A DNA stretch of 64,000 bases from Paenibacillus sp. JNUCC-31 (GCF_014844075.1 NZ_CP062165.1:6696001-6760000), one strand, 5' to 3'. Counted from the first letter of the stretch, positions 35,145-45,211 are shown. Notes: generated by a model from the letters alone, not told the origin. Made by a program: numbers and translations.

Positions 35145-35175
35145 AAAAAAAGGATCTCCCACCAGAGATCCTTTT
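35145..35175 (-). terminator. terminator after DUF4023 gene
   Basis: GGATCTC-ccacca-GAGATCC flanked by seven A on the left and four T on the right, so it works mainly on the minus strand. Confidence 0.85.
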
Positions 35176-35236
35176 CATGTACTTGAAGATAAAATGCCCA
35201 ATATTCCTCTAATGAATTCTGCAATTGATTCTGCTC

Positions 35237-35365
35237 TTACTTATTGGTGCTATGCTGCTTTGATGGCAGTTTGTCCGTGGGTGTACCTTTACCATTATTT
35301 TTGTTATGACGTGCTTTTTCGGCATTCTCATTCACTTTTTTTACAAAATCATGGGTGCTCTCCAT
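35237..35365 (-). CDS. DUF4023-type 42-residue protein
   Basis: Short minus-strand gene with a near-perfect Shine-Dalgarno AAGGAGGTG about 9 nt before the ATG at 35365. The product begins MESTHDFVKKVNENAEKARH and ends DKLPSKQHSTNK, the pattern of the DUF4023 mini-proteins of Bacillus and Paenibacillus. It is very hydrophilic, with no membrane span. The function is unknown; several such tiny conserved proteins in Bacillales are made during sporulation, which is only a guess here. Own terminator at 35145. Confidence 0.75.
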   Translation of the reverse strand: MESTHDFVKKVNENAEKARHNKNNGKGTPTDKLPSKQHSTNK

Positions 35366-35574
35366 GTTTAAACACACCTCCTTCAAAAAATCTGAATGTG
35401 TAACCTGAATCTTAATATAACCATTGGCAGGCCATTATATTTGGATGCTTAACTCTGACCGTAAAATCAGTATATGGCTAAGAGAAAGCGTCGGTGGGAT
35501 AAACTGGACATGGGAAGTTCAGGCGTCTAAACTATATAGAACGATACAAAACAAGAAGGAGCCCGAATCGAACC

Positions 35575-36333
35575 ATGTTGCAGAAATTCGGTTTTACACA
35601 ATATGAAAGTCAGGTGTATGAGGCAATATTTGCGCAGGATGCACCGCTCGATGCCACATCCATTGTGAATTACTCCAATGTACCCAAGGCCAAGATATAT
35701 GAAGTGCTTAATCGACTTTTTGATAAGGGAACGGTCCTAACAACGATGCATGGGAAGAAAAAATTGTACATGGCGGTTGATCTTCAGTCCATTATCCTCA
35801 AAATAAGGGCCGACTTTGAGAAGGATATTGAGGAATTAAAGACATACAAAATCAAACGTACATTCACAGATGAACATATCTGGACATTGAAGGATGCTTC
35901 ATCCATTGCATCGAATATCGAACAGCTTATTGAAGAAGCGGATTCATCTATCCTTTTTCTGGCGTGGAACGAGCAAATGGAGAAGTACCGGGAGCTTCTG
36001 GAGCAAAAAGAGGCTGAAGGTGTACATGTGGAGGTTCTGGCTGTAGGGGGATTGCAGACATCTCTAGCCCATAAGTATTCGTTAATCCCGATGCTTGAGG
36101 ACAGTAATCTTGAGCCCTCGCAGCTAATCATTGTTGACCATGGTTATCTTTTGTTTGCAGGAATCGAACATGATTCCTGGAAGGCCATCAAGACAACGTC
36201 CAAACCGATTGTTAAAGCAATGACGGATTATTTCTATCATGACGTCGCTCTTACTCAAATTACCAAAAAATACGGTGACCAGCTGCTTCAGGATGAAGAA
36301 ATTGCACGTCTGCTGGCACGATTAATTTATTAA
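35575..36333 (+). CDS. TrmB-family transcriptional regulator
   Basis: 252 residues. N-terminal winged helix (LQKFGFTQYESQVYEAIF, PKAKIYEVLNRLFDKGTV) is typical of TrmB regulators; a short coiled linker (FEKDIEELKTYKIKRTF) leads to a PLD-like C-terminal domain (SSILFLAWNEQMEKYRELLE) found in the bacterial branch. TrmB proteins sense sugars or other metabolites. The start has AAGGAG 12 nt upstream. Its own terminator separates it from the MFS gene, whose promoter region holds an inverted repeat that may be its operator. Confidence 0.82.
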   Translation: MLQKFGFTQYESQVYEAIFAQDAPLDATSIVNYSNVPKAKIYEVLNRLFDKGTVLTTMHGKKKLYMAVDLQSIILKIRADFEKDIEELKTYKIKRTFTDEHIWTLKDASSIASNIEQLIEEADSSILFLAWNEQMEKYRELLEQKEAEGVHVEVLAVGGLQTSLAHKYSLIPMLEDSNLEPSQLIIVDHGYLLFAGIEHDSWKAIKTTSKPIVKAMTDYFYHDVALTQITKKYGDQLLQDEEIARLLARLIY

Positions 36334-36346
36334 TTATGATGATTCC

Positions 36347-36376
36347 AAAGCTATTCTTTCTGAGAATAGCTTTTTT
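36347..36376 (+). terminator. terminator after TrmB-type gene
   Basis: AAAGCTATTCT-ttctg-AGAATAGCTTTTTT. Confidence 0.9.
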
Positions 36377-36399
36377 GTATTGAAATCTTCTCTTGATTA

Positions 36400-36421
36400 A
36401 GTTACTATCGTAGTTGTAACT
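36400..36421. promoter_or_regulatory. inverted repeat upstream of MFS gene
   Basis: AGTTAC ... GTAACT with a 10-nt centre that itself contains ACTA-tcg-TAGT. It ends 18 nt before the MFS start codon, so a bound repressor would block transcription or initiation. Confidence 0.45.
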
Positions 36422-36439
36422 TTCGAGGAGGATTCAAAA

Positions 36440-37615
36440 ATGAATAAAAAAGTATATGTCCTGGCAATCGCCGCATTTGTGGTTGGTACCGTCGAACTTA
36501 TTTTAGGCGGCATTCTGGACTTGATTGCGTCAGATCTTCATCTGACTTTGGCAAAAGCCGGTTATCTAATCTCCATCTTCTCGCTTGTCTATGCGTTATC
36601 TGCGCCAATTTTGTTAAACATGACGGCCGGATTCGAACGTAAAAAAGTATATATGTGCACTTTATTCGTTTTTCTGATCAGCAATCTTATCTCTGCATTC
36701 AGCGCCAATTTCTATATGCTTATGGCAGGCAGAGCACTGGGGGCCGCAACGGGCTCATTGATTTTTGTTTTGTCACTGACGCTCGCAGCCCGTATTGTGG
36801 AACCTCAGTATAAAGGCCGTGCCGTGGGGATAATCACGATGGGAGGAAGTGCTTCTCTGATTTTGGGTGTACCGATTGGAATCTTCGTTGGTAACCTCGC
36901 GGGATGGCGTGAAGTGTTTATGTTGATCGCGATTTTGACTGCAGTGGTCATGATTGCTATTGGCATTGCCATGGATAGAGTGCAGCCGATTCCGGCAGTA
37001 CCTTTGAAGAAACAGCTTGCTGCTCTGTGGAATCCGAAAATGCTGGCAATTCATGTTACAACATTGCTTGTGCTCGCAGGGCATTTGACGTTATATGCGT
37101 ATTTCACACCATTTCTCCAGGAAGCGCTGGGAGCCAGCTCAACGATGGTCACCTTTATTTATATGATGTTTGGTATCGCTGCAGTGGCAGGGGGCGGCAT
37201 TGGTGGCATATTATCAGATCGCTTGCATCCGGCCAAAGCCATTGTCATTGTGCTAATCCCTTTTATCGTGAGCATGGCAGTTATTCCATTTAGTACCGGC
37301 TTGCCTTTGATTCCATTCTTGATTCTGCTAAGTATCTGGAGTGCGCTAAGCTGGACGGTGACCCCTGTACAGAATAGTCTGATTATCAAAACCTCACCGT
37401 CAACCGCTGAAACGTTAATTAGCACCAATTCTGGGATTGCACATGCTGGCATTGCTCTGGGAACCTATATTGGCGGAGTAGTTATCGATCATTCATCCAT
37501 TATGTATACAGGATGGGTCGGATCCGTTCTGATCCTGATGGGTCTGGTGTCAGCCGTTTATGCAATTAGTCGCAAAGAGCAAACTGTTCATGCCGCCGAA
37601 AAATCGTTAGTATAA
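36440..37615 (+). CDS. MFS transporter (DHA1/AraJ-like)
   Basis: 391 residues, 12 membrane spans, strong GAGGAGG before the ATG. VVGTVELILGGILDLIASDL at the N-terminus and GRALGAATGSLIFVLSLTLA match the AraJ/YdhP/YbcL-type drug and arabinose-efflux-like subfamily. It probably exports a small molecule. Placed after the TrmB-type regulator but with a separate promoter and terminators on both sides. Confidence 0.85.
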   Translation: MNKKVYVLAIAAFVVGTVELILGGILDLIASDLHLTLAKAGYLISIFSLVYALSAPILLNMTAGFERKKVYMCTLFVFLISNLISAFSANFYMLMAGRALGAATGSLIFVLSLTLAARIVEPQYKGRAVGIITMGGSASLILGVPIGIFVGNLAGWREVFMLIAILTAVVMIAIGIAMDRVQPIPAVPLKKQLAALWNPKMLAIHVTTLLVLAGHLTLYAYFTPFLQEALGASSTMVTFIYMMFGIAAVAGGGIGGILSDRLHPAKAIVIVLIPFIVSMAVIPFSTGLPLIPFLILLSIWSALSWTVTPVQNSLIIKTSPSTAETLISTNSGIAHAGIALGTYIGGVVIDHSSIMYTGWVGSVLILMGLVSAVYAISRKEQTVHAAEKSLV

Positions 37616-37649
37616 AATTTATCTTTTCCAAATTGGTCTATATAGCTTC

Positions 37650-37696
37650 AAAAAACCTCTGCGGTCCAATAATTATTGGATCGCAGAGGTTTTTTT
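37650..37696. terminator. strong terminator after MFS gene
   Basis: AAAAAACCTCTGCG and CGCAGAGGTTTTTTT with further TCCAAT/ATTGGA pairing inside. Confidence 0.95.
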
Positions 37697-37840
37697 GAAT
37701 AACATTAGGCATAATATCTCTATATTCAATTTGCATAGGAACTTGATTTATTTAGGTTATCCCATATAATTATTATAACTTTATAAAGTATCTTAATTTA
37801 TCAGTTCAAATATTAATATAGACGTAAAGGGGAAACAATC

Positions 37841-38426
37841 ATGAGCAATATCACAACAAAATCGGAAAAACAAAAAATGATCGATGGTGAACTGTACTTG
37901 GCTTCCGATCCCCAATTGTCTCAAGACAGGGAATATGCAAGAAGAATGACACGCATGTACAATCAGACTACAGAAACAGATGGCGAGCTCCGTACAAAGG
38001 TATTGAAAGAGCTGTTAGGTTCAACGGGTGAACACCTGAGCATGGAACCGAATATTCATTTTGATTATGGATACAACATTCATGTTGGGGAGCACTTCTA
38101 TACCAATTTTAACTGTACAATACTTGACGTAACTTGACGTATGTGAAGTACGCATTGGGGATAACTGTTTAATGGGACCTGACGTTCACATATATACCGC
38201 TACGCATCCCTTGAATCCTTACGAACGGATCACAGGTGCAGAGTATGGAAAGCCAGTAACCATCGGGAATAATGTATGGATCGGGGGCAGGGCAGTAATC
38301 AATCCAGGGGTCACCATTGGCAATAATGTCGTTATTGCTTCCGGTGCCTTAGTCACAAAAGATGTCCGGGATAACATGATTGTTGGAGGAAATCCTGCTA
38401 GAATCATTAAAGAGATAGAGCTTTGA
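37841..38426 (+). pseudogene. maltose/galactoside O-acetyltransferase broken by a 10-bp tandem duplication
   Basis: The first frame (37841-38137) gives the family N-terminal helix region (MIDGELYLASDPQLSQDREY) and the start of the left-handed beta-helix up to NCTILDV, then stops. The remaining hexapeptide repeats ([20 protein letters not shown] ... [17 protein letters not shown]) continue in another frame to 38426. The break is an exact tandem repeat of ACTTGACGTA at 38122-38131 and 38132-38141; deleting one copy restores an uninterrupted 191-residue protein. Such enzymes transfer acetyl from acetyl-CoA to sugar hydroxyls. An intact paralogue follows 40 nt downstream. Confidence 0.88.
38122..38141 (+). 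repeat. 10-bp tandem duplication causing frameshift
   Basis: ACTTGACGTA occurs twice head to tail with no mismatch, inside the coding region. Confidence 0.95.
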
Positions 38427-38466
38427 ACCATTAATTTTGGACAGAAGAGTTGGAGGCACAGGATTC

Positions 38467-39054
38467 ATGACAGAAAAAGAGAAATCACAACTGGGACTGC
38501 TGTATAATGCAAATTACGACAAAGAATTAATTGATGAGCGGTTGTACGCAAAAGGGCTTTGTTACGAGTATAATCAGCTACATCCAGGCAAGATCTCTGA
38601 GAGAGAGGCGCTGCTCAAAAAGCTGCTTGGAAAAACAACGGATCAATTCCTGATCGAGCAGCCATTTGTATGTGACTACGGCTATAATATCGAAATTGGT
38701 GAGAACTTCTATAGCAATCATAATATAGTTATGCTGGATGGAGCTAAAATCCAGTTTGGTGACAACGTTTTTGTTGCACCAAATTGTGGATTCTATACTG
38801 CTGGTCATCCTTATGATGTGGAACAACGTAACGAAGGTCTTGAAATTGTAGGTCCAATCACAGTGGGCAATAATGTATGGATCGGTGGCGGCGTGACTGT
38901 GCTTGCGGGTGTGACCATTGGAGATAACACAATCATCGGGGCAGGAAGTGTAGTTACCAGAGACATTCCTTCGGATGTAATTGCTGCGGGTAATCCATGC
39001 AGAGTTATTCGCAAAATAACGGAAGCAGACAAAACGAAGTATAGAAGAAGCTAA
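38467..39054 (+). CDS. maltose O-acetyltransferase-like hexapeptide-repeat enzyme (intact copy)
   Basis: 195 residues from the ATG at 38467 (TTGGAGGC upstream). The N-terminal Mac domain (LYNANYDKELIDERLYAKGL) is followed by the left-handed beta-helix of hexapeptide repeats ([40 protein letters not shown]); the catalytic His lies in FYTAGHPYD. It acetylates a sugar 6-hydroxyl with acetyl-CoA, probably as a trimer in the cytoplasm. It is a paralogue of the broken upstream gene but clearly diverged, so the duplication is old and the frameshift recent. Confidence 0.88.
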   Translation: MTEKEKSQLGLLYNANYDKELIDERLYAKGLCYEYNQLHPGKISEREALLKKLLGKTTDQFLIEQPFVCDYGYNIEIGENFYSNHNIVMLDGAKIQFGDNVFVAPNCGFYTAGHPYDVEQRNEGLEIVGPITVGNNVWIGGGVTVLAGVTIGDNTIIGAGSVVTRDIPSDVIAAGNPCRVIRKITEADKTKYRRS

Positions 39055-39079
39055 CACAAGTGTATACGAACCTTCAGAA

Positions 39080-39107
39080 TGCCCGATGTTTTTCATCGGG
39101 TGTTTTT
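39080..39107 (+). terminator. terminator after acetyltransferase
   Basis: CCCGATG-ttttt-CATCGGG followed by TGTTTTT. Confidence 0.9.
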
Positions 39108-39170
39108 AATACCTCTGGAGATATTGTATAGTTACTACATTGGAGAAGAAACTATGGAGTAGGGGTGCTT

Positions 39171-40175
39171 ATGAAAATAGCGAACGCGTATTTGATGAAA
39201 GAAATTAATATAAACCATGTACGCCAGGTCATGAAACGGGTGGAAACAGCAACCAAGCCACAACTGGCCTCCTTGACCAAGCTCAGTGTAGTAACCGTCA
39301 ATTCACTAGTAAAAGAGTTGTGTGAACTGGGTGAACTGTTTGAGGACGAGACAGTACCTTCCAACGGGGGAAGACCTGCATTAACCTACCGATATAATTA
39401 CGATTTTAGCTTAGCTTTGGTCATGTATATCAACGAAAAGCAGGGGCAGGATCTGATTACAGCCACCGTCATTAATCTAGAGGATAACATGGTATTCAGA
39501 GAAGAATATACAATGCCCGCCTTTGATCAGAGACACTTCTATGAAATCATTGGGAACGTACTGTCTCAGCATGCTTCCATTAAAGTCATCGGTATCGGTA
39601 TTCCGGGACAGACCGTGAATGGAGAAATTACGGTGAGCAGTCACCGGCAGTTAGAAGGTATCCGCATGATTGAAGATCTTGAAGCACAGTTCGGATTACC
39701 AGTTCTGGTGGAAAATGATGTGAACGCTGCAATTAGCGGATACTGCGCAAAGCAAGAGTTGGACGAGGATCAATGTGTCATCGGAATTTATTTTCCAACC
39801 CAATATCCTCCAGGCATGGGCATTTATCTGAACGGTAAAGTGATCAAAGGAAAACTTGGCATGGCGGGGGAAGTGAAATATCTTCCTATGGGGGTTGATT
39901 GGTATAGCTTAGTGGAAAAGGAACTCTTTATTGAAACGGTATGCAAAATGATTCAAACGGTAAATGCGATTCTTGCACCAGATAAAGTTGTCATTTACCA
40001 AAATATGATTGATAAAGAAATGGTTCTTCAAACGTGGCAAATGTATCAAGAGGAGCTGTCAATGCCCTCTTATCCTGACGTCATTCTGATCGATTCTTTC
40101 CGGGAAGACTTTGAAGCAGGGATGCGATGGTTAACGTTGAAAGCGTTGGAACCGGCCTTGGTCAAATTCAACTGA
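39171..40175 (+). CDS. ROK-family transcriptional regulator, divergent
   Basis: 334 residues from the ATG at 39171 (GGAGTAGGGG upstream; a GTG at 39165 is an alternative). N-terminal winged helix (MKRVETATKPQLASLTKLSV) followed by a ROK actin-like domain (VIGIGIPGQTVNGEITVSSH, LVENDVNAAISGY). The phosphate loop is altered: PPGMGIYLNGKVIKGKLGMA then GEVKYLP where ROK proteins have GEIGH, and the CxCGxxGCxE zinc site is absent. It should bind DNA but probably neither phosphorylates sugar nor binds zinc. Neighbours are the acetyltransferases and the convergent GH1 gene; one of these could be its target. Confidence 0.78.
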   Translation: MKIANAYLMKEININHVRQVMKRVETATKPQLASLTKLSVVTVNSLVKELCELGELFEDETVPSNGGRPALTYRYNYDFSLALVMYINEKQGQDLITATVINLEDNMVFREEYTMPAFDQRHFYEIIGNVLSQHASIKVIGIGIPGQTVNGEITVSSHRQLEGIRMIEDLEAQFGLPVLVENDVNAAISGYCAKQELDEDQCVIGIYFPTQYPPGMGIYLNGKVIKGKLGMAGEVKYLPMGVDWYSLVEKELFIETVCKMIQTVNAILAPDKVVIYQNMIDKEMVLQTWQMYQEELSMPSYPDVILIDSFREDFEAGMRWLTLKALEPALVKFN

Positions 40176-40201
40176 AATCGGGACTCACCATTTTAATAAA
40201 A

Positions 40202-40269
40202 TCCCCCAGAAGCAAACAATATATCATCACATCGTATACTAATGCATGTCCTTGTTTTCTGCTGGGGGA
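40202..40269. other. wide inverted repeat between ROK and GH1 genes
   Basis: TCCCCCAG and CTGGGGGA separated by about 50 nt between convergent genes, without a T tract. It may be a weak terminator for the ROK gene; no better candidate was seen in this gap. Confidence 0.3.
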
Positions 40270-40305
40270 AAGCAGGCGTGTAACTGCTGCAGGCAGGTGT
40301 ATCTC

Positions 40306-41805
<1,500 letters not shown>

Positions 41806-41904
41806 TTAAACGTTGGAACGGGTTACACGTCAAGTTTTACTTTTTATTTGTTTTGAGGCAAACTGTAATTCACCATAGATAGTCAGCAAGAAAGGAGACT
41901 TCAT

Positions 41905-42873
41905 GTGTCCAAGTTCGATGAAATTATGAAACAGTCCGGTTACTCGAAGGCCACGGTATCCAGAGTGATTAATCATTCACCGCATGTGAGCGACGAGGCC
42001 CGGCAGAAAATAACGCAAATCATGGAACAGCTAAACTATATACCAAATCGAAATGCCGTTTCGTTATCCACCGGACAGACCAAGCAAATTGGGATTGTCA
42101 CATCCGCAACCAACGAGATTATTCTTACGTTTATGAATCAATTCATTGATACAGCGATGGATTATGGATTTCAGACCCTGATCTATACTTCGCGTGGAGA
42201 TAAAGAGATTGAATTGCAGGCGTTCGAGGATCTGCGGAGTAAACGGGTGGATGGACTGGTGATTATGACCTGTGTCAATCATCCAGACAAGCTGAAAGCC
42301 TACTGCGAGTATGGTCCGATTGTATCTTGGCAGCGGATGGGAGATGATGAAATTCCGTCAGTGGCTATGGACCAGGCGCAAGGCTACAGGCTGGCTCTTG
42401 AACATCTGGTGTCCAAAGGCTATACCCGTATTGCCAATGTCTTTGGCAGAGCAGAAAGTCTGAATACCCAAAGTCGGCGGGAAGCCTATGAATCATTTAT
42501 GGCTGATAAGGGCCTGCCTATATTGCGTGAAGCCTATCAGTATTCGGTATTCAGCTCATCTGATGGAGAAGAAGCCATGCGAAGAATGGCAAGTAGGTCA
42601 GAACCTCCTCAAGCGGTGTTATGTTCCAATGATTATGCAGCAATCGGAATCTGGTCCGAAGCACGCAAACAGAATATACAAGTTCCCGAACAACTTGCTA
42701 TTGTTGGTTTTGATGATATTGAACTGTCCCGTGTGCTTGGAATAACGACCATACATAATCCAATTGCAGAACAGGCTACTCAAGCCTTTCATCAATTATG
42801 GGCCGTTCTTGGCAAGCAGGAGTTACAGCCTCAGCAACTGGAATTTCAACTGATAGAACGTGCAACTACCTAA
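41905..42873 (+). CDS. LacI-family transcriptional regulator
   Basis: 322 residues, GTG start at 41905 with AAAGGAGA 9 nt upstream (an overlapping ATG at 41903 is out of frame). The helix-turn-helix is shorter and less canonical than usual (SKFDEIMKQSGYSKATVSRV), followed by the YIPNRNAV hinge region and a periplasmic-binding-protein-like sensor (VDGLVIMTC, AIVGFDDIELS). Divergent from the GH1 gene across 165 nt, so that gene is the likely target. The last 55 residues are somewhat short for the family. Confidence 0.85.
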   Translation: MSKFDEIMKQSGYSKATVSRVINHSPHVSDEARQKITQIMEQLNYIPNRNAVSLSTGQTKQIGIVTSATNEIILTFMNQFIDTAMDYGFQTLIYTSRGDKEIELQAFEDLRSKRVDGLVIMTCVNHPDKLKAYCEYGPIVSWQRMGDDEIPSVAMDQAQGYRLALEHLVSKGYTRIANVFGRAESLNTQSRREAYESFMADKGLPILREAYQYSVFSSSDGEEAMRRMASRSEPPQAVLCSNDYAAIGIWSEARKQNIQVPEQLAIVGFDDIELSRVLGITTIHNPIAEQATQAFHQLWAVLGKQELQPQQLEFQLIERATT

Positions 42874-42952
42874 ATTCTATAGGCAATGCAGGTCATTTCT
42901 TACGAATTCTTATACCATTTAGAGAACGCAGCATAGCAAAGGAGGGATCGTT

Positions 42953-44161
42953 ATGGCACGTGTTTTATTTATTAACGGTGGATCAGAGGGACATGTCAAT
43001 CCAACGATTGGTGTGGTACAAGAGCTTATTTCACGCGGGGAAGAGGTTGTGTACTTCACGATAGAAGCTTATCGGGAACGTATGGAGAAGACGGGAGCTG
43101 TAGTCCGAACCTTTGACGGTCAAAAACTCATTAAAGCCTTTGTCTCAGGTGGCAGAGATTATTTGCTTGAACGAGTCAACGGTCTTTTGCTTACAGCAGA
43201 TATCGTCATTCCAAGCGTCCTTGAACTGATCAAAGGTGAACATTTTGATTACATCATCCATGACTCCATGTTCGGTTGCGGACGTTTGCTTTCGCAAATA
43301 CTGAAGCTGCCTGCAATTAATTCATGCACTTCTTTTGCGCAGACTGAAGAATCATTCAATCATTTGATGCAACACTTTTTCTTAAATGTTCCTGCCGAAA
43401 TCGTCCAACCTATAAACGATACATTCCATAGCCTGACGATCAGGCTACAGGAAAAATATGATGTGGAAATTGCTTCGCCCTACGAGGTGTTTTGTAATCC
43501 CGCGCCGCTTACCATCGTATATACTACAAGGGAATTCCAGCCTAATGGAGAAGCCTTCGACCCTTCGTATCAATTTGTAGGCCCGTCCATTTTTTCACGA
43601 GTATCGCATGAACAATTCGACATGACAGCCGTTAAAGGAAAAAGTCTCATATATATTTCATTGGGAACCATTTTTAACCACGCCATTGATTTCTATAAAC
43701 TTTGTATTAAGGCATTGGGGAATACCGATCATACGATTGTCATGTCAATAGGGACTAGAACACAAATGACTGATTTGGAAGAAATCCCTGACAATTTCAT
43801 CGTTAAAAGTTATGTTCCGCAAATGGAGGTATTGGAGTCAGCCCAATTATTTATCACCCATGGTGGGATGAACAGTACCAATGAAGGTCTGTATTTCGGG
43901 GTTCCCCTTATTGTGATTCCACAAAGCGCGGACCAGCCGATAATTGCTGAGCAGGTTGTCAATACGGGAACAGGTATCCAGTTACAAATGCAAACCTTGA
44001 CTGCCAGTCAGATACGTGAAGCTGTGGATCATGTGTTGAGCGTTCCTTCTTTTGAGAAAGCTGCTGCAAATTTAAGGGAAACCTTTCGAAAATCAGGCGG
44101 ATATCATTATGCTGTTGATGCGATTTTCGAATTTAAGACTCAACATCTCATACACGAATAG
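42953..44161 (+). CDS. GT1 glycosyltransferase, macrolide (MGT) type
   Basis: 402 residues, two Rossmann domains of the GT-B fold. N-terminal acceptor domain begins ARVLFINGGSEGHVNPTIG; the C-terminal UDP-sugar site is FITHGGMNSTNEGLYFGVPL followed by IPQSADQP, the PSPG-like box of MGT enzymes (YjiC, YojK, macrolide glycosyltransferases). It transfers glucose or a related sugar to small hydrophobic acceptors such as macrolides or flavonoids, often as detoxification. AAAGGAGGG precedes the ATG. No biosynthetic cluster surrounds it, which favours a resistance or detoxification role. Confidence 0.88.
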   Translation: MARVLFINGGSEGHVNPTIGVVQELISRGEEVVYFTIEAYRERMEKTGAVVRTFDGQKLIKAFVSGGRDYLLERVNGLLLTADIVIPSVLELIKGEHFDYIIHDSMFGCGRLLSQILKLPAINSCTSFAQTEESFNHLMQHFFLNVPAEIVQPINDTFHSLTIRLQEKYDVEIASPYEVFCNPAPLTIVYTTREFQPNGEAFDPSYQFVGPSIFSRVSHEQFDMTAVKGKSLIYISLGTIFNHAIDFYKLCIKALGNTDHTIVMSIGTRTQMTDLEEIPDNFIVKSYVPQMEVLESAQLFITHGGMNSTNEGLYFGVPLIVIPQSADQPIIAEQVVNTGTGIQLQMQTLTASQIREAVDHVLSVPSFEKAAANLRETFRKSGGYHYAVDAIFEFKTQHLIHE

Positions 44162-44335
44162 TTCAGTCATTAATTATTCAAAATTGAAGCATTTCTGGAC
44201 CAGAACCATGCGGTATACTGGACAAGACGTTTCAAGAAGCTGCATCAGCAGGGGATATGTGGCTTCAATTTGAAGCGCCTTGTAACAAGTTACATATTTC
44301 ACAAACTAACCGCTGGAAAGGTGAGATTGAACAGG

Positions 44336-44629
44336 ATGAAGACAGTGACAGGTCGATTCAGAATTGCAGGCATATGGGAAGGTGTATCATTGCTGCTGTT
44401 GATTTTTATAGCCATGCCGCTAAAATATTTTGCCGATATGTCTTCTCCAGTAACGATCATGGGTATGATTCACGGTATTCTTTTTCCGTTATATTTGATC
44501 GCGCTTGTGCATTTGGCTGTGGTCAAGAAATGGAAGGTTTCACGCTGGATTATGGGCTTGATAGCAGGCTTACTGCCTTTTGGAACATTTGTATTCGAAG
44601 CCTATCTCCGAAAAAGAGACTGGAAGTAA
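44336..44629 (+). CDS. DUF3817 integral membrane protein
   Basis: 97 residues from the ATG at 44336; earlier in-frame starts lack a ribosome site. Three hydrophobic spans; FRIAGIWEGVSLLLLIFIAM, then MPLKYFADM, VTIMGMIHGILFPLYL and a C-terminal PFGTFVFEAYLRKRDW match the DUF3817 pattern. The function is unknown. A terminator follows, so it is a single-gene transcript. Confidence 0.85.
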   Translation: MKTVTGRFRIAGIWEGVSLLLLIFIAMPLKYFADMSSPVTIMGMIHGILFPLYLIALVHLAVVKKWKVSRWIMGLIAGLLPFGTFVFEAYLRKRDWK

Positions 44630-44658
44630 CCATTGTTGAAAAGAATGATGACAATGAC

Positions 44659-44711
44659 AGCAGGCGACTAATTCGGGATGTTATCCGAGCTGGTCGCCTG
44701 CTAGTTTTTTT
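44659..44711 (+). terminator. terminator after DUF3817 gene
   Basis: AGCAGGCGAC and GTCGCCTGCT around a 24-nt loop, then seven T. Confidence 0.85.
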
Positions 44712-44769
44712 GTGAATTTTTATGCTGGAAGTGGAGGCTACTTTTGAAAAGAGAATGTTAACGTAGAGT

Positions 44770-45183
44770 GTGAGTTTGAGCGGACAGACATTTATGATAG
44801 ACTATATTTTGCGAAAGCGCGATTGTCCGAAAGAGGTGATTCCTATCAAAGAGCTTCATGAAATAACGTCTATAGAAATGGTAGAAAAGTTTATTCAACA
44901 ACATGAATTGGTTTTACTATATGTATCCCGGTCAGAGTGCAGTGTATGTCACGCCCTGCTTCCTAAAATCCAGGGATTACTTGAGTCATACCCGATGATC
45001 CATCTCGTTCACATTGACGCTAACGTTGTGGAAGAGGTTGCGTCCAGATTTCTCATTTTCACAGTTCCAACCATGCTCTTGCTCGTAGATCAGAAAGAGT
45101 ATATTCGGGAGGATCGCTTTGTTCGCTTAGAACGTTTAGAGGAGCAGCTGCAACAGATTTGCAATCTGTACATGGAAAAATAA
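44770..45183 (+). CDS. thioredoxin-like protein, start uncertain
   Basis: Thioredoxin fold with redox pair in SRSECSVCHALLPK and the cis-proline strand FLIFTVPTMLLL; likely a cytoplasmic thiol-disulfide protein. The start is unclear. A GTG at 44770 and an ATG at 44794 have weak upstream sites and give N-terminal extensions of 20 or more residues not expected for the fold. The best Shine-Dalgarno (AGAGGTGAT, 44832-44840) stands before an ATC codon at 44845, which would give a 112-residue protein of normal size; a near-cognate start or a mutated start codon is possible. Confidence 0.75.
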   Translation: MSLSGQTFMIDYILRKRDCPKEVIPIKELHEITSIEMVEKFIQQHELVLLYVSRSECSVCHALLPKIQGLLESYPMIHLVHIDANVVEEVASRFLIFTVPTMLLLVDQKEYIREDRFVRLERLEEQLQQICNLYMEK

Positions 45184-45197
45184 TTAAAGTGTTGTGT

Positions 45198-45211
45198 TGA
45201 AAACGGTTTTA
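45198..45211 (+). promoter_or_regulatory. cre-like / LacI operator upstream of regulator gene
   Basis: TGAAAACGGTTTTA, 13 of 14 matches to the CcpA cre consensus. It lies 52 nt before the LacI-type start. Confidence 0.5.

Noticed and set aside
35194..35403. Plus-strand 69-codon frame over the DUF4023 gene
   Set aside because: Antisense to a gene with a strong Shine-Dalgarno and a family pattern; composition is odd (many Cys, Trp and Tyr) and it has no ribosome site.
38467..39054. Intact acetyltransferase as a recent copy of the broken one
   Set aside because: The proteins differ at many positions, so the gene duplication is old; only the 10-bp duplication is recent.
44257..44715. 152-codon frame overlapping the DUF3817 gene
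   Set aside because: The alternative frame encodes a recognisable DUF3817 membrane protein, while this one has no domain and reads through the terminator.
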